A DNA stretch of 9,225 nucleotides. Source: Candidatus Aegiribacteria sp. (GTDB taxonomy: Bacteria; Fermentibacterota; Fermentibacteria; Fermentibacterales; JCC-6). Below, piece after piece: positions 1-6,973 of this stretch (its first letter is position 1; each line of letters opens with the position of its first letter). A model generated the notes under the pieces. It did not search any database. It saw only the letters and a program-made list of their open reading frames with translations, and was not told the DNA's origin. Where the stretch lies: positions 1 to 9,225 of the forward strand of contig JAUVUL010000034.1 in the NCBI GenBank assembly GCA_030600975.1, written 5' to 3'. The position numbers and the translations under genes are program-made.

Positions 1-178
1 ACTATTCCGGGGGTATCAATCAGCAGAGCAATTCTGAAGGATCGATCGGAAGCTCCCCTCTGTCCTGGAAGGAGTTCAACTTAGCCGGCAGTTCTATCTG
101 ATATGGCATAACCAGCGGGTTCTTTCACCTCTTGCTCATGCCTTTCGTAATTTTTTGCTGTCGGAGGACCTTTCTTAA
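1..178 (+). pseudogene. LysR-type transcriptional regulator, C-terminal fragment, apparently frameshifted
   Basis: In the frame starting at base 2, about bases 56-178 encode a segment around VLEGVQLSRQFYLIWHNQR and then LSPLAHAFRNFL, ending at TAA 176-178. This is the typical last strand and helix of the LysR substrate-binding domain, with the usual pattern (E/V)GxxLxRxFYLxxHxxRxLSPxAxAFxxFL. The preceding residues appear in the frame starting at base 1 (GVSISRAILKD, about bases 13-42). So an indel seems to lie near bases 42-56, and the second frame has an in-frame TGA at 35-37. The 5' end is outside the window. LysR proteins are cytoplasmic DNA-binding regulators, but the DNA-binding domain is not visible here. 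The fragment converges on the truncated 5'-nucleotidase with only 30 bases between the stops. The frame change could be real decay or a sequence error. Recognition is by eye from the family pattern. Confidence 0.6.
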
Positions 179-208
179 ATCCAGACCACGTGTGCCTCAA
201 TAGTTCCC
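179..208. other. convergent intergenic spacer
   Basis: These 30 bases separate the LysR stop on the plus strand from the stop of the nucleotidase frame on the minus strand. I see a CACGTG hexamer but no convincing GC-rich hairpin with a T-run on either strand, so no terminator can be called. Confidence 0.5.
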
Positions 209-1420
209 TTACCGGTGGCGCCTGCCGAGACTCGGTATGGCAGCCCTTATTCCACCGCGATTCATGAGTGCAACATCGGCATCGGTACTGAAGAGCATGG
301 CGTCGGCAATAAGTCTGCCAAGGGGATGTTCAGCGTTCCCTCTTGGTATCTGCTCGACAGCCTCACCTATGACATGATCCATTCCGGCTTCGGCAACGGA
401 TCTGAAACCTTCTATCATCTCCGCTATCGCAGGATCAGGCCAGAATTCATCGTGGAGAAGGCTGATGTATTCCTCTCCCTCGGGGAGATCGTATCCGATA
501 AGGGTCTTTGTGTCGGTGTCTATCTCCAATCGTATACGGCCGATACCGGTTCCATTGGCGTATCCCTGGACTACCAGTGTATGGTTTACCGGGCTTACCC
601 AGGGTTCGGCGAATCCCAGATGTGTATGCCCCGAGACAATTAAATCAATCCCGGAGACAAGGCATGTGAGCTCGGCATGATTCATGCAGAAATCCTTCGT
701 ATACTCCTCGCCTGCATTCCAGGCTTCGTAAACCCTTTCAAGATACTTGTCCGGATCCCCCGGCTGCCCGAGATGAGAAACCAGTATTATGATGTCGGCT
801 CCCTGCTCCTCAGCTTCCTCTATGTACCTTTCGGTACACTCCACTTCATTCAGGAAAATGTAGCTGCCGAGAAGCTCAGGATTGACAAGTCCGTATGTAT
901 CAGTCGTGACCAGTCCTATGAAAGCGATACTGACTCCATCATAGTCAATAATCTCGTAGGGAATGATCGGATAGGGGATTTCCCCGGTAGCTGAATCCAC
1001 AAAATTCGCGCAGACAACCGGGAAATCAGCCTGCTCACAAAGATCCAGGGTATTCTGGGTCCCATCGTCAAAATCATGATTGCCGAGGGTTATCATATCG
1101 TAACCCGCAGCGTTCATCCATTCTACTATGAATTCTCCGCTTTCGTAATTTCCGGTGGGTGTTCCCTGGTAAATATCGCCCGCATCGATCAGAATACAGT
1201 ACTCGCCGTTTTCACTGCACTCCTCCCTGACTCCATCTACGTAGGAGCTTATGTATGCGCCTCCTCCGATCATGGGAGGGAAGTCGGGATTCAGGAAAGT
1301 AGCTTCCCTTGGCACTATTCCGCCATGTATATCGTTTGTGTGCAGGATATTCAGATATATGGTGTCCGCGCCTGCCGCAAATGTCAGGGCAAGCAGCAGA
1401 ACAGGTAGCAGTATTCTCAC
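209..1420 (-). CDS. secreted UshA-type 5'-nucleotidase / metallophosphatase, C-terminally truncated
   Basis: This enzyme would hydrolyse phosphate from extracellular or periplasmic nucleotides (family knowledge). From GTG 1420 it has 403 residues. Residues 1-18 are a signal peptide (VLLLALTFAAGA). The calcineurin-type metal site is complete: DxH (D30, H32 in HTNDIHGG), GDxxQ (81-85), GNHD (113-116), SH (215-216) and GHTH (264-267). The 5_nucleotid_C domain begins near residue 349 (VIGEAVEQIPR), includes the substrate-domain motif NRGGIR (387-392), then ends at SLGRRHR and TAA. Family members usually run about 100 or more residues further, including the aromatic residues that stack on the base, so substrate binding is probably impaired. 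The start is set by GGGAGG five bases upstream of the GTG. It is the last gene of the minus-strand run. The exact substrate is not predictable. Confidence 0.8.
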   Translation of the reverse strand: MRILLPVLLLALTFAAGADTIYLNILHTNDIHGGIVPREATFLNPDFPPMIGGGAYISSYVDGVREECSENGEYCILIDAGDIYQGTPTGNYESGEFIVEWMNAAGYDMITLGNHDFDDGTQNTLDLCEQADFPVVCANFVDSATGEIPYPIIPYEIIDYDGVSIAFIGLVTTDTYGLVNPELLGSYIFLNEVECTERYIEEAEEQGADIIILVSHLGQPGDPDKYLERVYEAWNAGEEYTKDFCMNHAELTCLVSGIDLIVSGHTHLGFAEPWVSPVNHTLVVQGYANGTGIGRIRLEIDTDTKTLIGYDLPEGEEYISLLHDEFWPDPAIAEMIEGFRSVAEAGMDHVIGEAVEQIPRGNAEHPLGRLIADAMLFSTDADVALMNRGGIRAAIPSLGRRHR

Positions 1421-2659
1421 TTTATCCTCCCGCCTACAGGTCAAATACCCGCTGATGGAAATCATCACCCTTGTATCCGTTTCCTCGACGGTCAGGCTGT
1501 CTCCTGCAACGAAGGATGGAAGGCCGGTGATCTCGGTCTGCCTCCATCTGTCAGGAGAGAAACTTGCTCCCAGGTCAAGGTTCCATTCGCTGATACAGAA
1601 ACCCAGCCCCGCCGTGAAATTCATTCTATCAAGAGCGCTCGCTAAGGGTGAACGTTTGTAGCCAAAGCCGAATCTTGCCACCGGGCCTCCAGGCAGCGTA
1701 TTCTCAACTCCGGCATTAACTCCCCAGGAATTTTTCATGCCCAGATTTTCACCTTCGAACTCCAGGGAACCGTCTGAACTCCAGAAGAATTCTCCAACGA
1801 ATCTTGATCTCAGGCTGTTTCCCGGAATGTAAATCGAGCCGAGTCTCAGAATCATCGGCATATCAAGATCATAATCCGTTTCGGAAAGCACATTCCAGGT
1901 TACAGGGTCGCCGTCAGTTTCCGGAGAAATCGAAAGAGGCATGGGATATTCGAGGGCTGCGCTGACAAAGACTCTCCTGTCAGGAGAGAACAGTATCGAG
2001 CCTCTTGTTACGATACCGTTCGCCGTTTCGCTGCGATGTGAACGTGTGCTGTCAAGTAAGGGGTCGACATGTGTAACTTCCCATGTGACATCTCGAGAAC
2101 CCGTAACGTAGCCTCCGGCCAGACCGAAGGAAAAAACGTCAGAGGGGATGAAGGCTACAGCCAGAGTGAATTCGTTCAGTATACCCGATACATCCAGTCT
2201 TCCATCTCCGGTTATTACATAGGCCGCATCCCTTACAGTACGCTCATAGCTGTACCCGTAAAACGCCGGTACTCTCCAGCCGGCAGCAAATGCCAGGGAT
2301 TCCGGCAAACCGCCTAAACCTTTGGCAGCCAGAGCAACCCCACCTGGAAAGAAACCTATACCCTTATTGAAGGCAAATTCGGATTCACCGATAGAACTTT
2401 CGAACTGGTCGTATACACGACGGGTTCGTTTTTCAACAAAGAAATCCATACCCGCCGAGAATTCAACCTGTAGCCCGTGGTCTGAGATACCCAGAAGAGA
2501 AGGGTTTTCCAGTATTCCGAGGGCGGAAACTTCCATAAAACCGCATTCACCCATACCGTGTGATACAGCTGAAGCGGAGCCCACCGGGTTGCCGAGCCAC
2601 ATAACTTCGGGAAGCCCGGCAATCATAAACGATAATATTCCTGCTGCAATAATGCTCAT
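209..2659 (-). CDS. continuous 816-codon frame joining a beta-barrel protein to a truncated 5'-nucleotidase
   Basis: As sequenced, one frame runs without a stop from ATG 2659-2657 to TAA 211-209. It joins two proteins that look independent: residues 1-413 are an outer-membrane barrel and residues 414-816 a secreted metallophosphatase. At the junction the second part has its own Shine-Dalgarno (GGGAGG, 1431-1426), a GTG codon at 1420-1418 and a complete hydrophobic signal peptide, which would be odd inside a genuine fusion. A TAG lies out of frame at 1436-1434. One extra base just before it would end the barrel with an aromatic or similar residue and restore two ordinary adjacent genes. I therefore read this as two genes joined by loss of one base and describe them separately. 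An automated caller would report the single frame. Confidence 0.75.
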   Translation of the reverse strand: MSIIAAGILSFMIAGLPEVMWLGNPVGSASAVSHGMGECGFMEVSALGILENPSLLGISDHGLQVEFSAGMDFFVEKRTRRVYDQFESSIGESEFAFNKGIGFFPGGVALAAKGLGGLPESLAFAAGWRVPAFYGYSYERTVRDAAYVITGDGRLDVSGILNEFTLAVAFIPSDVFSFGLAGGYVTGSRDVTWEVTHVDPLLDSTRSHRSETANGIVTRGSILFSPDRRVFVSAALEYPMPLSISPETDGDPVTWNVLSETDYDLDMPMILRLGSIYIPGNSLRSRFVGEFFWSSDGSLEFEGENLGMKNSWGVNAGVENTLPGGPVARFGFGYKRSPLASALDRMNFTAGLGFCISEWNLDLGASFSPDRWRQTEITGLPSFVAGDSLTVEETDTRVMISISGYLTCRREDKVRILLPVLLLALTFAAGADTIYLNILHTNDIHGGIVPREATFLNPDFPPMIGGGAYISSYVDGVREECSENGEYCILIDAGDIYQGTPTGNYESGEFIVEWMNAAGYDMITLGNHDFDDGTQNTLDLCEQADFPVVCANFVDSATGEIPYPIIPYEIIDYDGVSIAFIGLVTTDTYGLVNPELLGSYIFLNEVECTERYIEEAEEQGADIIILVSHLGQPGDPDKYLERVYEAWNAGEEYTKDFCMNHAELTCLVSGIDLIVSGHTHLGFAEPWVSPVNHTLVVQGYANGTGIGRIRLEIDTDTKTLIGYDLPEGEEYISLLHDEFWPDPAIAEMIEGFRSVAEAGMDHVIGEAVEQIPRGNAEHPLGRLIADAMLFSTDADVALMNRGGIRAAIPSLGRRHR
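1418..1438 (-). promoter_or_regulatory. ribosome binding site and GTG start inside the fused frame
   Basis: On the minus strand GGGAGG (1431-1426) is followed by ATAAA and GTG (1420-1418), then by codons for a signal peptide. It fixes the nucleotidase start and is the main evidence that the fused frame was two genes. The out-of-frame TAG (1436-1434) overlaps the stretch just before the Shine-Dalgarno. Confidence 0.7.
1421..2659 (-). CDS. outer-membrane beta-barrel protein (PorV/FadL-like), stop codon lost
   Basis: About 413 residues precede the nucleotidase start. The N-terminus (MSIIAAGILSFMIAG) is a likely signal sequence. A Gly/Ser-rich stretch follows, then GILENPSLLG (about 48-57), the place where PorV/UPF0164 and FadL-like barrels have an NP(A/S) motif. 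The rest alternates hydrophobic and polar residues with many Tyr, Phe, Trp and Gly, for example TLAVAFIP and VFSFGLAGGYVTGS, as expected of transmembrane strands. The last barrel-like strand is VMISISGYLT. The start has GGAGG four bases upstream and lies 12 bases after the stop of the HhH barrel gene, so it is in the same operon. No stop follows GYLT in frame; TAG 1436-1434 is out of frame. Cargo and partner are unknown. Confidence 0.65.
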
Positions 2660-2671
2660 TCTTCCTCCACC

Positions 2672-5104
2672 CTACCAGCGGAAATCCAGCTGACATCGGA
2701 TGCCATAGTCTGTAACGTGATCGCAAAAATCCCTCACCGGATTGCCCGGATCACCTTCATAATAGAAAGCATCATCGGGGTCGGGTCTGTACAGGCCGGT
2801 TCGGGGATAAAATGTATCTTTCCTCAATACCCTCAGCCTAAACTGAAGATTGTCTGACAGATTGTTCTTTATGGTCACATAGAATTTTGTACCGTCACCA
2901 TCCAGGAAATCAATGCCCGTATCTTCGAATTCCCACTGGCTCATCCCGTTGGTTGACCAGAGGGTTGTTCCACCCAGAACAGAGAGATTCTCGCTGAAAT
3001 TATGCTCCCACCGGACGGCTATGTAGCCGCCTGTCATCAGCCTGTCATCACCGTACCGGGGGTTGGGCGTAAGCTCGACCATCCCGTACCGCAGCCGGAC
3101 ATCGAAGTAATCGCTGTTCGAAGGCAGGAAGAAAGTCCTGAATGTGTATTCAGTGGTGCGGGAGGTCGTGGGGATCACATCATGCATCTTTGTTTTTTCC
3201 TGGTATTTGCATTTGAGCCTGAACCTTATGGGGAAATCCGGCCGGTATTCGACCTCACCCTGAAACCTGTGGTTATCAAAATTCCATGGGATGGAACGCC
3301 AGAGATCAAGGTAGACCTTTGTGAAAGTGATGCTCCTGCTTACCTGGAAACGGCTCTCTATGTAAAGCCCCTCTTCAGGCTTCGGGGTCGGCCACTGCGC
3401 AAGCTGCGACGCCAGGGGATCGTTGAGATAATAGGGCTTCTCGAAGACGGTATCATCGTATCTCAGCTGTTCTGTGAAACCCCGATTGTAAGGATTGCTG
3501 TATCCGAGGTCGTAGTGTCTCCAGATCCCGAGAAGATAGAAGTAATCATTCTGCCATCTTCCCCTTGCAAGCATGGCTACAGCTTCGTTGTCCTGACGGA
3601 CAAATTCCCCCTCCAGGCTCATATTATCAAGAATTGTCTGGGCGGAAATGCCGATGAAAGAGGATGTTTTAGCTGCAGTCAGGATATCGTACTCCGGGCA
3701 GTCCCAGTTCTGTGCGTCTCCCGGGATATCCATCGCCTCCCAGTCAGGTACAATGGAATCGCTGTAAGTGATTTTCATGCCTCCCAGGCCCAGTGCGGTG
3801 CCCCATGGTAGGAATCCGCCGAAATCGTAAAAGCCGTACCCACCAAAGGTGGTCTCTTTCACAACATCAGCGTAGGACCATGTTCTAACGGTAGACATGA
3901 CAAGTATGTTCGGTGTCCCATCGATGCTCCTGAGTGCGTCTCTGGCAGAGTTCGAATAGAAACCGTAACCGAGGAACGGACCTGCCCGCATTTCAATTGC
4001 TCCGCCCGTAAGGGCGAACTGGTGAGTGGAGGTCAGATCAGGATACAGGCCCCATGTCCGGTACGTTGATCTGTACATGAGTTCGTCTGAGTTATCGATC
4101 ATGAGCCCCTGGCCGAGAGAAATATTGTAGTTACCCAGTACGACCTGGTTCACAACACCGATATTTTCCATTGAAACAAAACCCTTGGCTATATCGAACC
4201 TGTTATTCAGATCCCCCAGTTCAAGGTCCGAAAAAAGCCCGAACCCGGAGGTGGAATTCCTGCCTCGTGAGAGTCTGGTACCCCCGCGGAACCTGTCACC
4301 CAGCCCAAGGCGTACCCGGTGCTCCCAGCCGGTTACGTTAACCGCCTGCATTAATTCGATGTGTTCGCTGGCCAGCCTTTCGGTCCACGCGATGCTGTCA
4401 GCATCGGTATACCCTCTTCCGCCTTCTTCAAGATCGCATATGGCCGAGTGGAGATCACTGAGCATCATATTCAATCCTTCTTCATCGTTATCCCTGCCAT
4501 CACCGCCATCAATGACGATCCTGTAGCTTCCAAAGAACTCCATGGAACTCAGATCAAGGTCACGAACGGATACGTAATCCCTCAGATTCCTGTATCCATA
4601 ATAGGTAAGATCGTCAGCATTCCGCAGAGAGTATACGCTTGAAACAGGTCCCAGAGTGTTAAGCCTTCTCTCAACCGCCGCGGCGTCGATGAGGCTTACC
4701 CTGTCCAGGCTTCGAAGCTGCCAGGATGTGGCCGAATTTATGGGAATAGGGCGAAGAAGGTAATTCTCCCACATGTCCACCGCTGCATCGCCAGGTCCGT
4801 CTTCGGTTGCAAGCCTTTCCATGATGCTGATAATGTCGGGGGAAATCCTCCCCTCAGAAGGGGGGACTACCACGCAGTTATTCTTGAGGTACTCAAGCTC
4901 CTCTGCACCAAACCCCGGTATCTCCATAACGTCGTAGATAGAGAGGAGGCCACCTGTTTCGTAGATATATGAATAGAGGTCAAATGCCTGTTGTGAGTCG
5001 AGCCCATCAAGCTCCTGCAGTTCATGTAGCGTTGCCGTGTTCAGGTCGAACCCACCCGGGACGGTAAGGCCTATGCAGACAGCAAGTATCAGGCTAGAAA
5101 TCAT
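2672..5104 (-). CDS. outer-membrane beta-barrel protein with two N-terminal ComEA-like helix-hairpin-helix modules
   Basis: The product has 810 residues. Residues 1-17 are a short signal sequence (SSLILAVCIGLTVPG). Residues about 19-76 form a ComEA-type HhH module: DLNTATLHELQELDGL, then GGLLSIYDVMEIPGFGAEEL. A second one lies at about 118-180 (PINSATSWQLRSLDRV, then VSSVYSLRNADDL). HhH modules of this type usually bind DNA backbone without sequence specificity; here they would face the periplasm. From about residue 185 the chain is rich in alternating aromatic and polar strands and ends in CQLDFRW, the terminal aromatic typical of barrels inserted by the BAM complex. Its ATG overlaps the last 11 bases of the preceding barrel gene, with GGGGTGA upstream, which suggests translational coupling. 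Large HhH barrel proteins occur in Bacteroidetes and relatives, generally as hypotheticals. Function unknown. Confidence 0.8.
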   Translation of the reverse strand: MISSLILAVCIGLTVPGGFDLNTATLHELQELDGLDSQQAFDLYSYIYETGGLLSIYDVMEIPGFGAEELEYLKNNCVVVPPSEGRISPDIISIMERLATEDGPGDAAVDMWENYLLRPIPINSATSWQLRSLDRVSLIDAAAVERRLNTLGPVSSVYSLRNADDLTYYGYRNLRDYVSVRDLDLSSMEFFGSYRIVIDGGDGRDNDEEGLNMMLSDLHSAICDLEEGGRGYTDADSIAWTERLASEHIELMQAVNVTGWEHRVRLGLGDRFRGGTRLSRGRNSTSGFGLFSDLELGDLNNRFDIAKGFVSMENIGVVNQVVLGNYNISLGQGLMIDNSDELMYRSTYRTWGLYPDLTSTHQFALTGGAIEMRAGPFLGYGFYSNSARDALRSIDGTPNILVMSTVRTWSYADVVKETTFGGYGFYDFGGFLPWGTALGLGGMKITYSDSIVPDWEAMDIPGDAQNWDCPEYDILTAAKTSSFIGISAQTILDNMSLEGEFVRQDNEAVAMLARGRWQNDYFYLLGIWRHYDLGYSNPYNRGFTEQLRYDDTVFEKPYYLNDPLASQLAQWPTPKPEEGLYIESRFQVSRSITFTKVYLDLWRSIPWNFDNHRFQGEVEYRPDFPIRFRLKCKYQEKTKMHDVIPTTSRTTEYTFRTFFLPSNSDYFDVRLRYGMVELTPNPRYGDDRLMTGGYIAVRWEHNFSENLSVLGGTTLWSTNGMSQWEFEDTGIDFLDGDGTKFYVTIKNNLSDNLQFRLRVLRKDTFYPRTGLYRPDPDDAFYYEGDPGNPVRDFCDHVTDYGIRCQLDFRW

Positions 5105-5915
5105 AAGTCACCCCGAACTGGTGAGTAAGGTCCAGCTGAGGATGAGTAATGACAGCGTACTTGAGCGAAATACCGAAGGTGGAAGCAACCATACCTCCGG
5201 AAATGGAGACAGGATTGCTCTGAACACCGGCCAGAATTATAACAGGCCCGAGTGGAAGAGACTGGCCCACATGAATTCTCATACCGTAAAAATCCCTTGA
5301 GAAGGTCAGAGCGGAGATCATGTCCGTAACAGGCTCGTACCGGAGACCTACATCGACTCTTCTTTTCAGGTATTCGCTGCTATTCCCAAGCCTTGCCTGG
5401 AATGGATTTCTTACCGATGCGGCAAGAAGCCATCGATTGTACATCCTTACCTGAAAACCCATATTCACTGCCATTGTGGTGGCACTCCCGTATTCCGAGA
5501 CTCCATCAGCAATTGATGCCATGCAGATCACAGGCTGCAACCCGAATGACATGTCATCCGTAAGCATTCCGGCCAGGGTCACAGCGGCCATCTGCTCATT
5601 GTAGAGGTCTCCACCGAAATAACGGAGATTTAAACCGAGGTTCCATCTTCCACTGAGATGAAATGCGCCGTCGATTCCATATGTTCCGAAATCCATATTC
5701 GAAAATGGAAGCCTGCCGGAAACGGTTACGTTTCTGTCATAGACTCCCGCTATGGCAGCGGGGTTGAAAAGAGCCATTTCGGCTCCGAAAAGAACAACAC
5801 CTGTGCCGCCCATGGCCTGTGAGGCCACTCCTATCTCAAGCTCCTCAAAAGCTGCCAGTGACTGCCCTGCCAGAATCAGAAGGGCAAAGAAAAATACTGC
5901 TGGTTTGATACGCAT
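5094..5915 (-). CDS. PorV/UPF0164-like outer-membrane beta-barrel protein
   Basis: About 273 residues. Residues 1-22 are a clear signal peptide (MRIKPAVFFFALLILAGQSLAA). The mature N-terminus has the family signature ASQAMGGTGV (31-40) and, after a short stretch, FNPAAIAG (50-57). Amphipathic strands then run to the terminal FGVTYDF, ending in Phe as expected for an assembled barrel. PorV-like proteins are outer-membrane components, in some phyla linked to type IX secretion, but no other secretion genes are in this window, so I do not assign that role. The frame is open to a GTG at 5924. ATG codons at 5918 and 5915 lie three and six bases after GAGGTG, and I prefer 5915. It starts within about 10 bases of the preceding stop and overlaps the next gene by 11 bases. 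Confidence 0.75.
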   Translation of the reverse strand: MRIKPAVFFFALLILAGQSLAAFEELEIGVASQAMGGTGVVLFGAEMALFNPAAIAGVYDRNVTVSGRLPFSNMDFGTYGIDGAFHLSGRWNLGLNLRYFGGDLYNEQMAAVTLAGMLTDDMSFGLQPVICMASIADGVSEYGSATTMAVNMGFQVRMYNRWLLAASVRNPFQARLGNSSEYLKRRVDVGLRYEPVTDMISALTFSRDFYGMRIHVGQSLPLGPVIILAGVQSNPVSISGGMVASTFGISLKYAVITHPQLDLTHQFGVTYDF

Positions 5916-5925
5916 CATTGCCACC

Positions 5926-6945
5926 TCAATTCAGCGGAGCTGCTACGACAACAGTCTCAGTCGTCGTATACCGCTTGCCGTCTGCATCCACGCCTTCCAG
6001 TAGAACCACATAGGGTCCTATTGGAAGTATTTCTCCGGAATCGTTCTTGCCATTCCACTGCACAACATCACCGGCAGGACGCGAATCGGCAAGGTGCCTG
6101 ACATCCCTCCCGGATCTGTCGAAAACAGTAACTGTGAACCTCATGTCGGACGGGCCGCCATACTCCATATTCAAAATCTCACCAAGTGAAGGGGCAAAGG
6201 GGTTATCGGTTAGCAATGTAAGATGAAAACCGTCCGAAATAGCAGGCTGGTAGATCTGCAGATCGGACTGATACCTGGGAAGCAGCTGATAACCACTGTC
6301 GTATGGTGGTTCGGAATCGTACTGACCTCCGATGCCCGTAACGAACAAACGTGTTCCCGCTGAAATGTTCGAAATGCTTATGCCAGTGGTCTCATTCACG
6401 CGGATGGCAACAGCAGTATGTCCGTTCCAGACTTCAAAATTGTATCCTCCTCCTGCAGACTCGGGAGTATTGGCAACGGTCACCCACTGTCCCGCAGTAC
6501 TGTTTCCAAGCACGAGAAGAAGGCCTTCAACTCCTTCATTGACACCCTGATTCAGACCGAGTTGAAGGGGTTCGGGAACTCCGGGGTTATCAATGTAGAC
6601 AAAATCTGATGGCTCCGAGGGAGAAATTTCAACCAGGCCGTTGTATTGCATGATCTCGCCGGTTATCCTCCATCGTTCTCCAGCCGCTATAGCACCTGGA
6701 CTGGCCGAACTGTAAGCGTAAACGTTTATACCTGCAGTTTCATCCTGAACGTAGAAACTCAAACCTGTTGAAGAGAATAGAGTCCCCTCGCAGGTGGCGA
6801 TTCCTTCAACGGTCATTATTTCACCCAGATGATCGGGGATCCCGTCTCCGTTGAGGTCTTCTCTGGCTTCCTCAATGGTTACTGTCTGGGCTCCGGCCAA
6901 CCCGATGAACAAGGTTAGAATCAGAACCGGGAAACTATTTCTCAT
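5926..6945 (-). CDS. secreted OB-fold protein with C-terminal FlgD-like Ig domain
   Basis: 339 residues from ATG 6945, chosen because AAAGGGGAG lies just upstream and the chain begins with a signal peptide (MRNSFPVLILTLFIGLAGA); the frame stays open further upstream, but only over the solute-binding gene. Residues 30-38 (DLNGDGIPD) resemble a calcium-binding dockerin/EF-hand loop. Residues about 42-110 fit the OB-like fold found in secreted nucleases and surface proteins: VEGIATCEG, then FYVQDETAGINVYAY, then WRITGEIMQYNGLVEI. A second similar unit spans about 138-232, ending LLPRYQSDLQI. Residues about 265-337 are an FlgD-type Ig domain (VFDRSGRDVRHL, then WNGKNDSGEILPIGPYVV), common at the C-terminus of exported proteins in FCB phyla. 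No catalytic motif is visible. It probably binds a ligand in the periplasm or at the surface. It starts 28 bases after the solute-binding gene. Confidence 0.7.
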   Translation of the reverse strand: MRNSFPVLILTLFIGLAGAQTVTIEEAREDLNGDGIPDHLGEIMTVEGIATCEGTLFSSTGLSFYVQDETAGINVYAYSSASPGAIAAGERWRITGEIMQYNGLVEISPSEPSDFVYIDNPGVPEPLQLGLNQGVNEGVEGLLLVLGNSTAGQWVTVANTPESAGGGYNFEVWNGHTAVAIRVNETTGISISNISAGTRLFVTGIGGQYDSEPPYDSGYQLLPRYQSDLQIYQPAISDGFHLTLLTDNPFAPSLGEILNMEYGGPSDMRFTVTVFDRSGRDVRHLADSRPAGDVVQWNGKNDSGEILPIGPYVVLLEGVDADGKRYTTTETVVVAAPLN

Positions 6946-6973
6946 CGTCTCCCCTTTCATAATTGTGTAATAA

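Noticed and set aside
1..208. insertion-sequence end or group II intron as the cause of the nucleotidase truncation
   Set aside because: I found no terminal inverted repeat, target duplication, transposase or reverse-transcriptase motif; the plus-strand LysR-like C-terminus explains the sequence better.
215..643. 142-codon plus-strand frame starting MAPAETRYG
   Set aside because: It is antisense to the nucleotidase, where the metal-binding motifs are intact; there is no recognisable protein pattern.
2356..2622. 88-codon minus-strand frame inside the second barrel gene
   Set aside because: It is an alternative frame of the barrel gene, whose N-terminus has a signal sequence and a good Shine-Dalgarno in the other frame.
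3002..3811. 269-codon open frame on the plus strand
   Set aside because: It lies wholly antisense to the HhH barrel gene, shows no recognisable domain or signal peptide, and has no operon context; the minus-strand product is a coherent protein.
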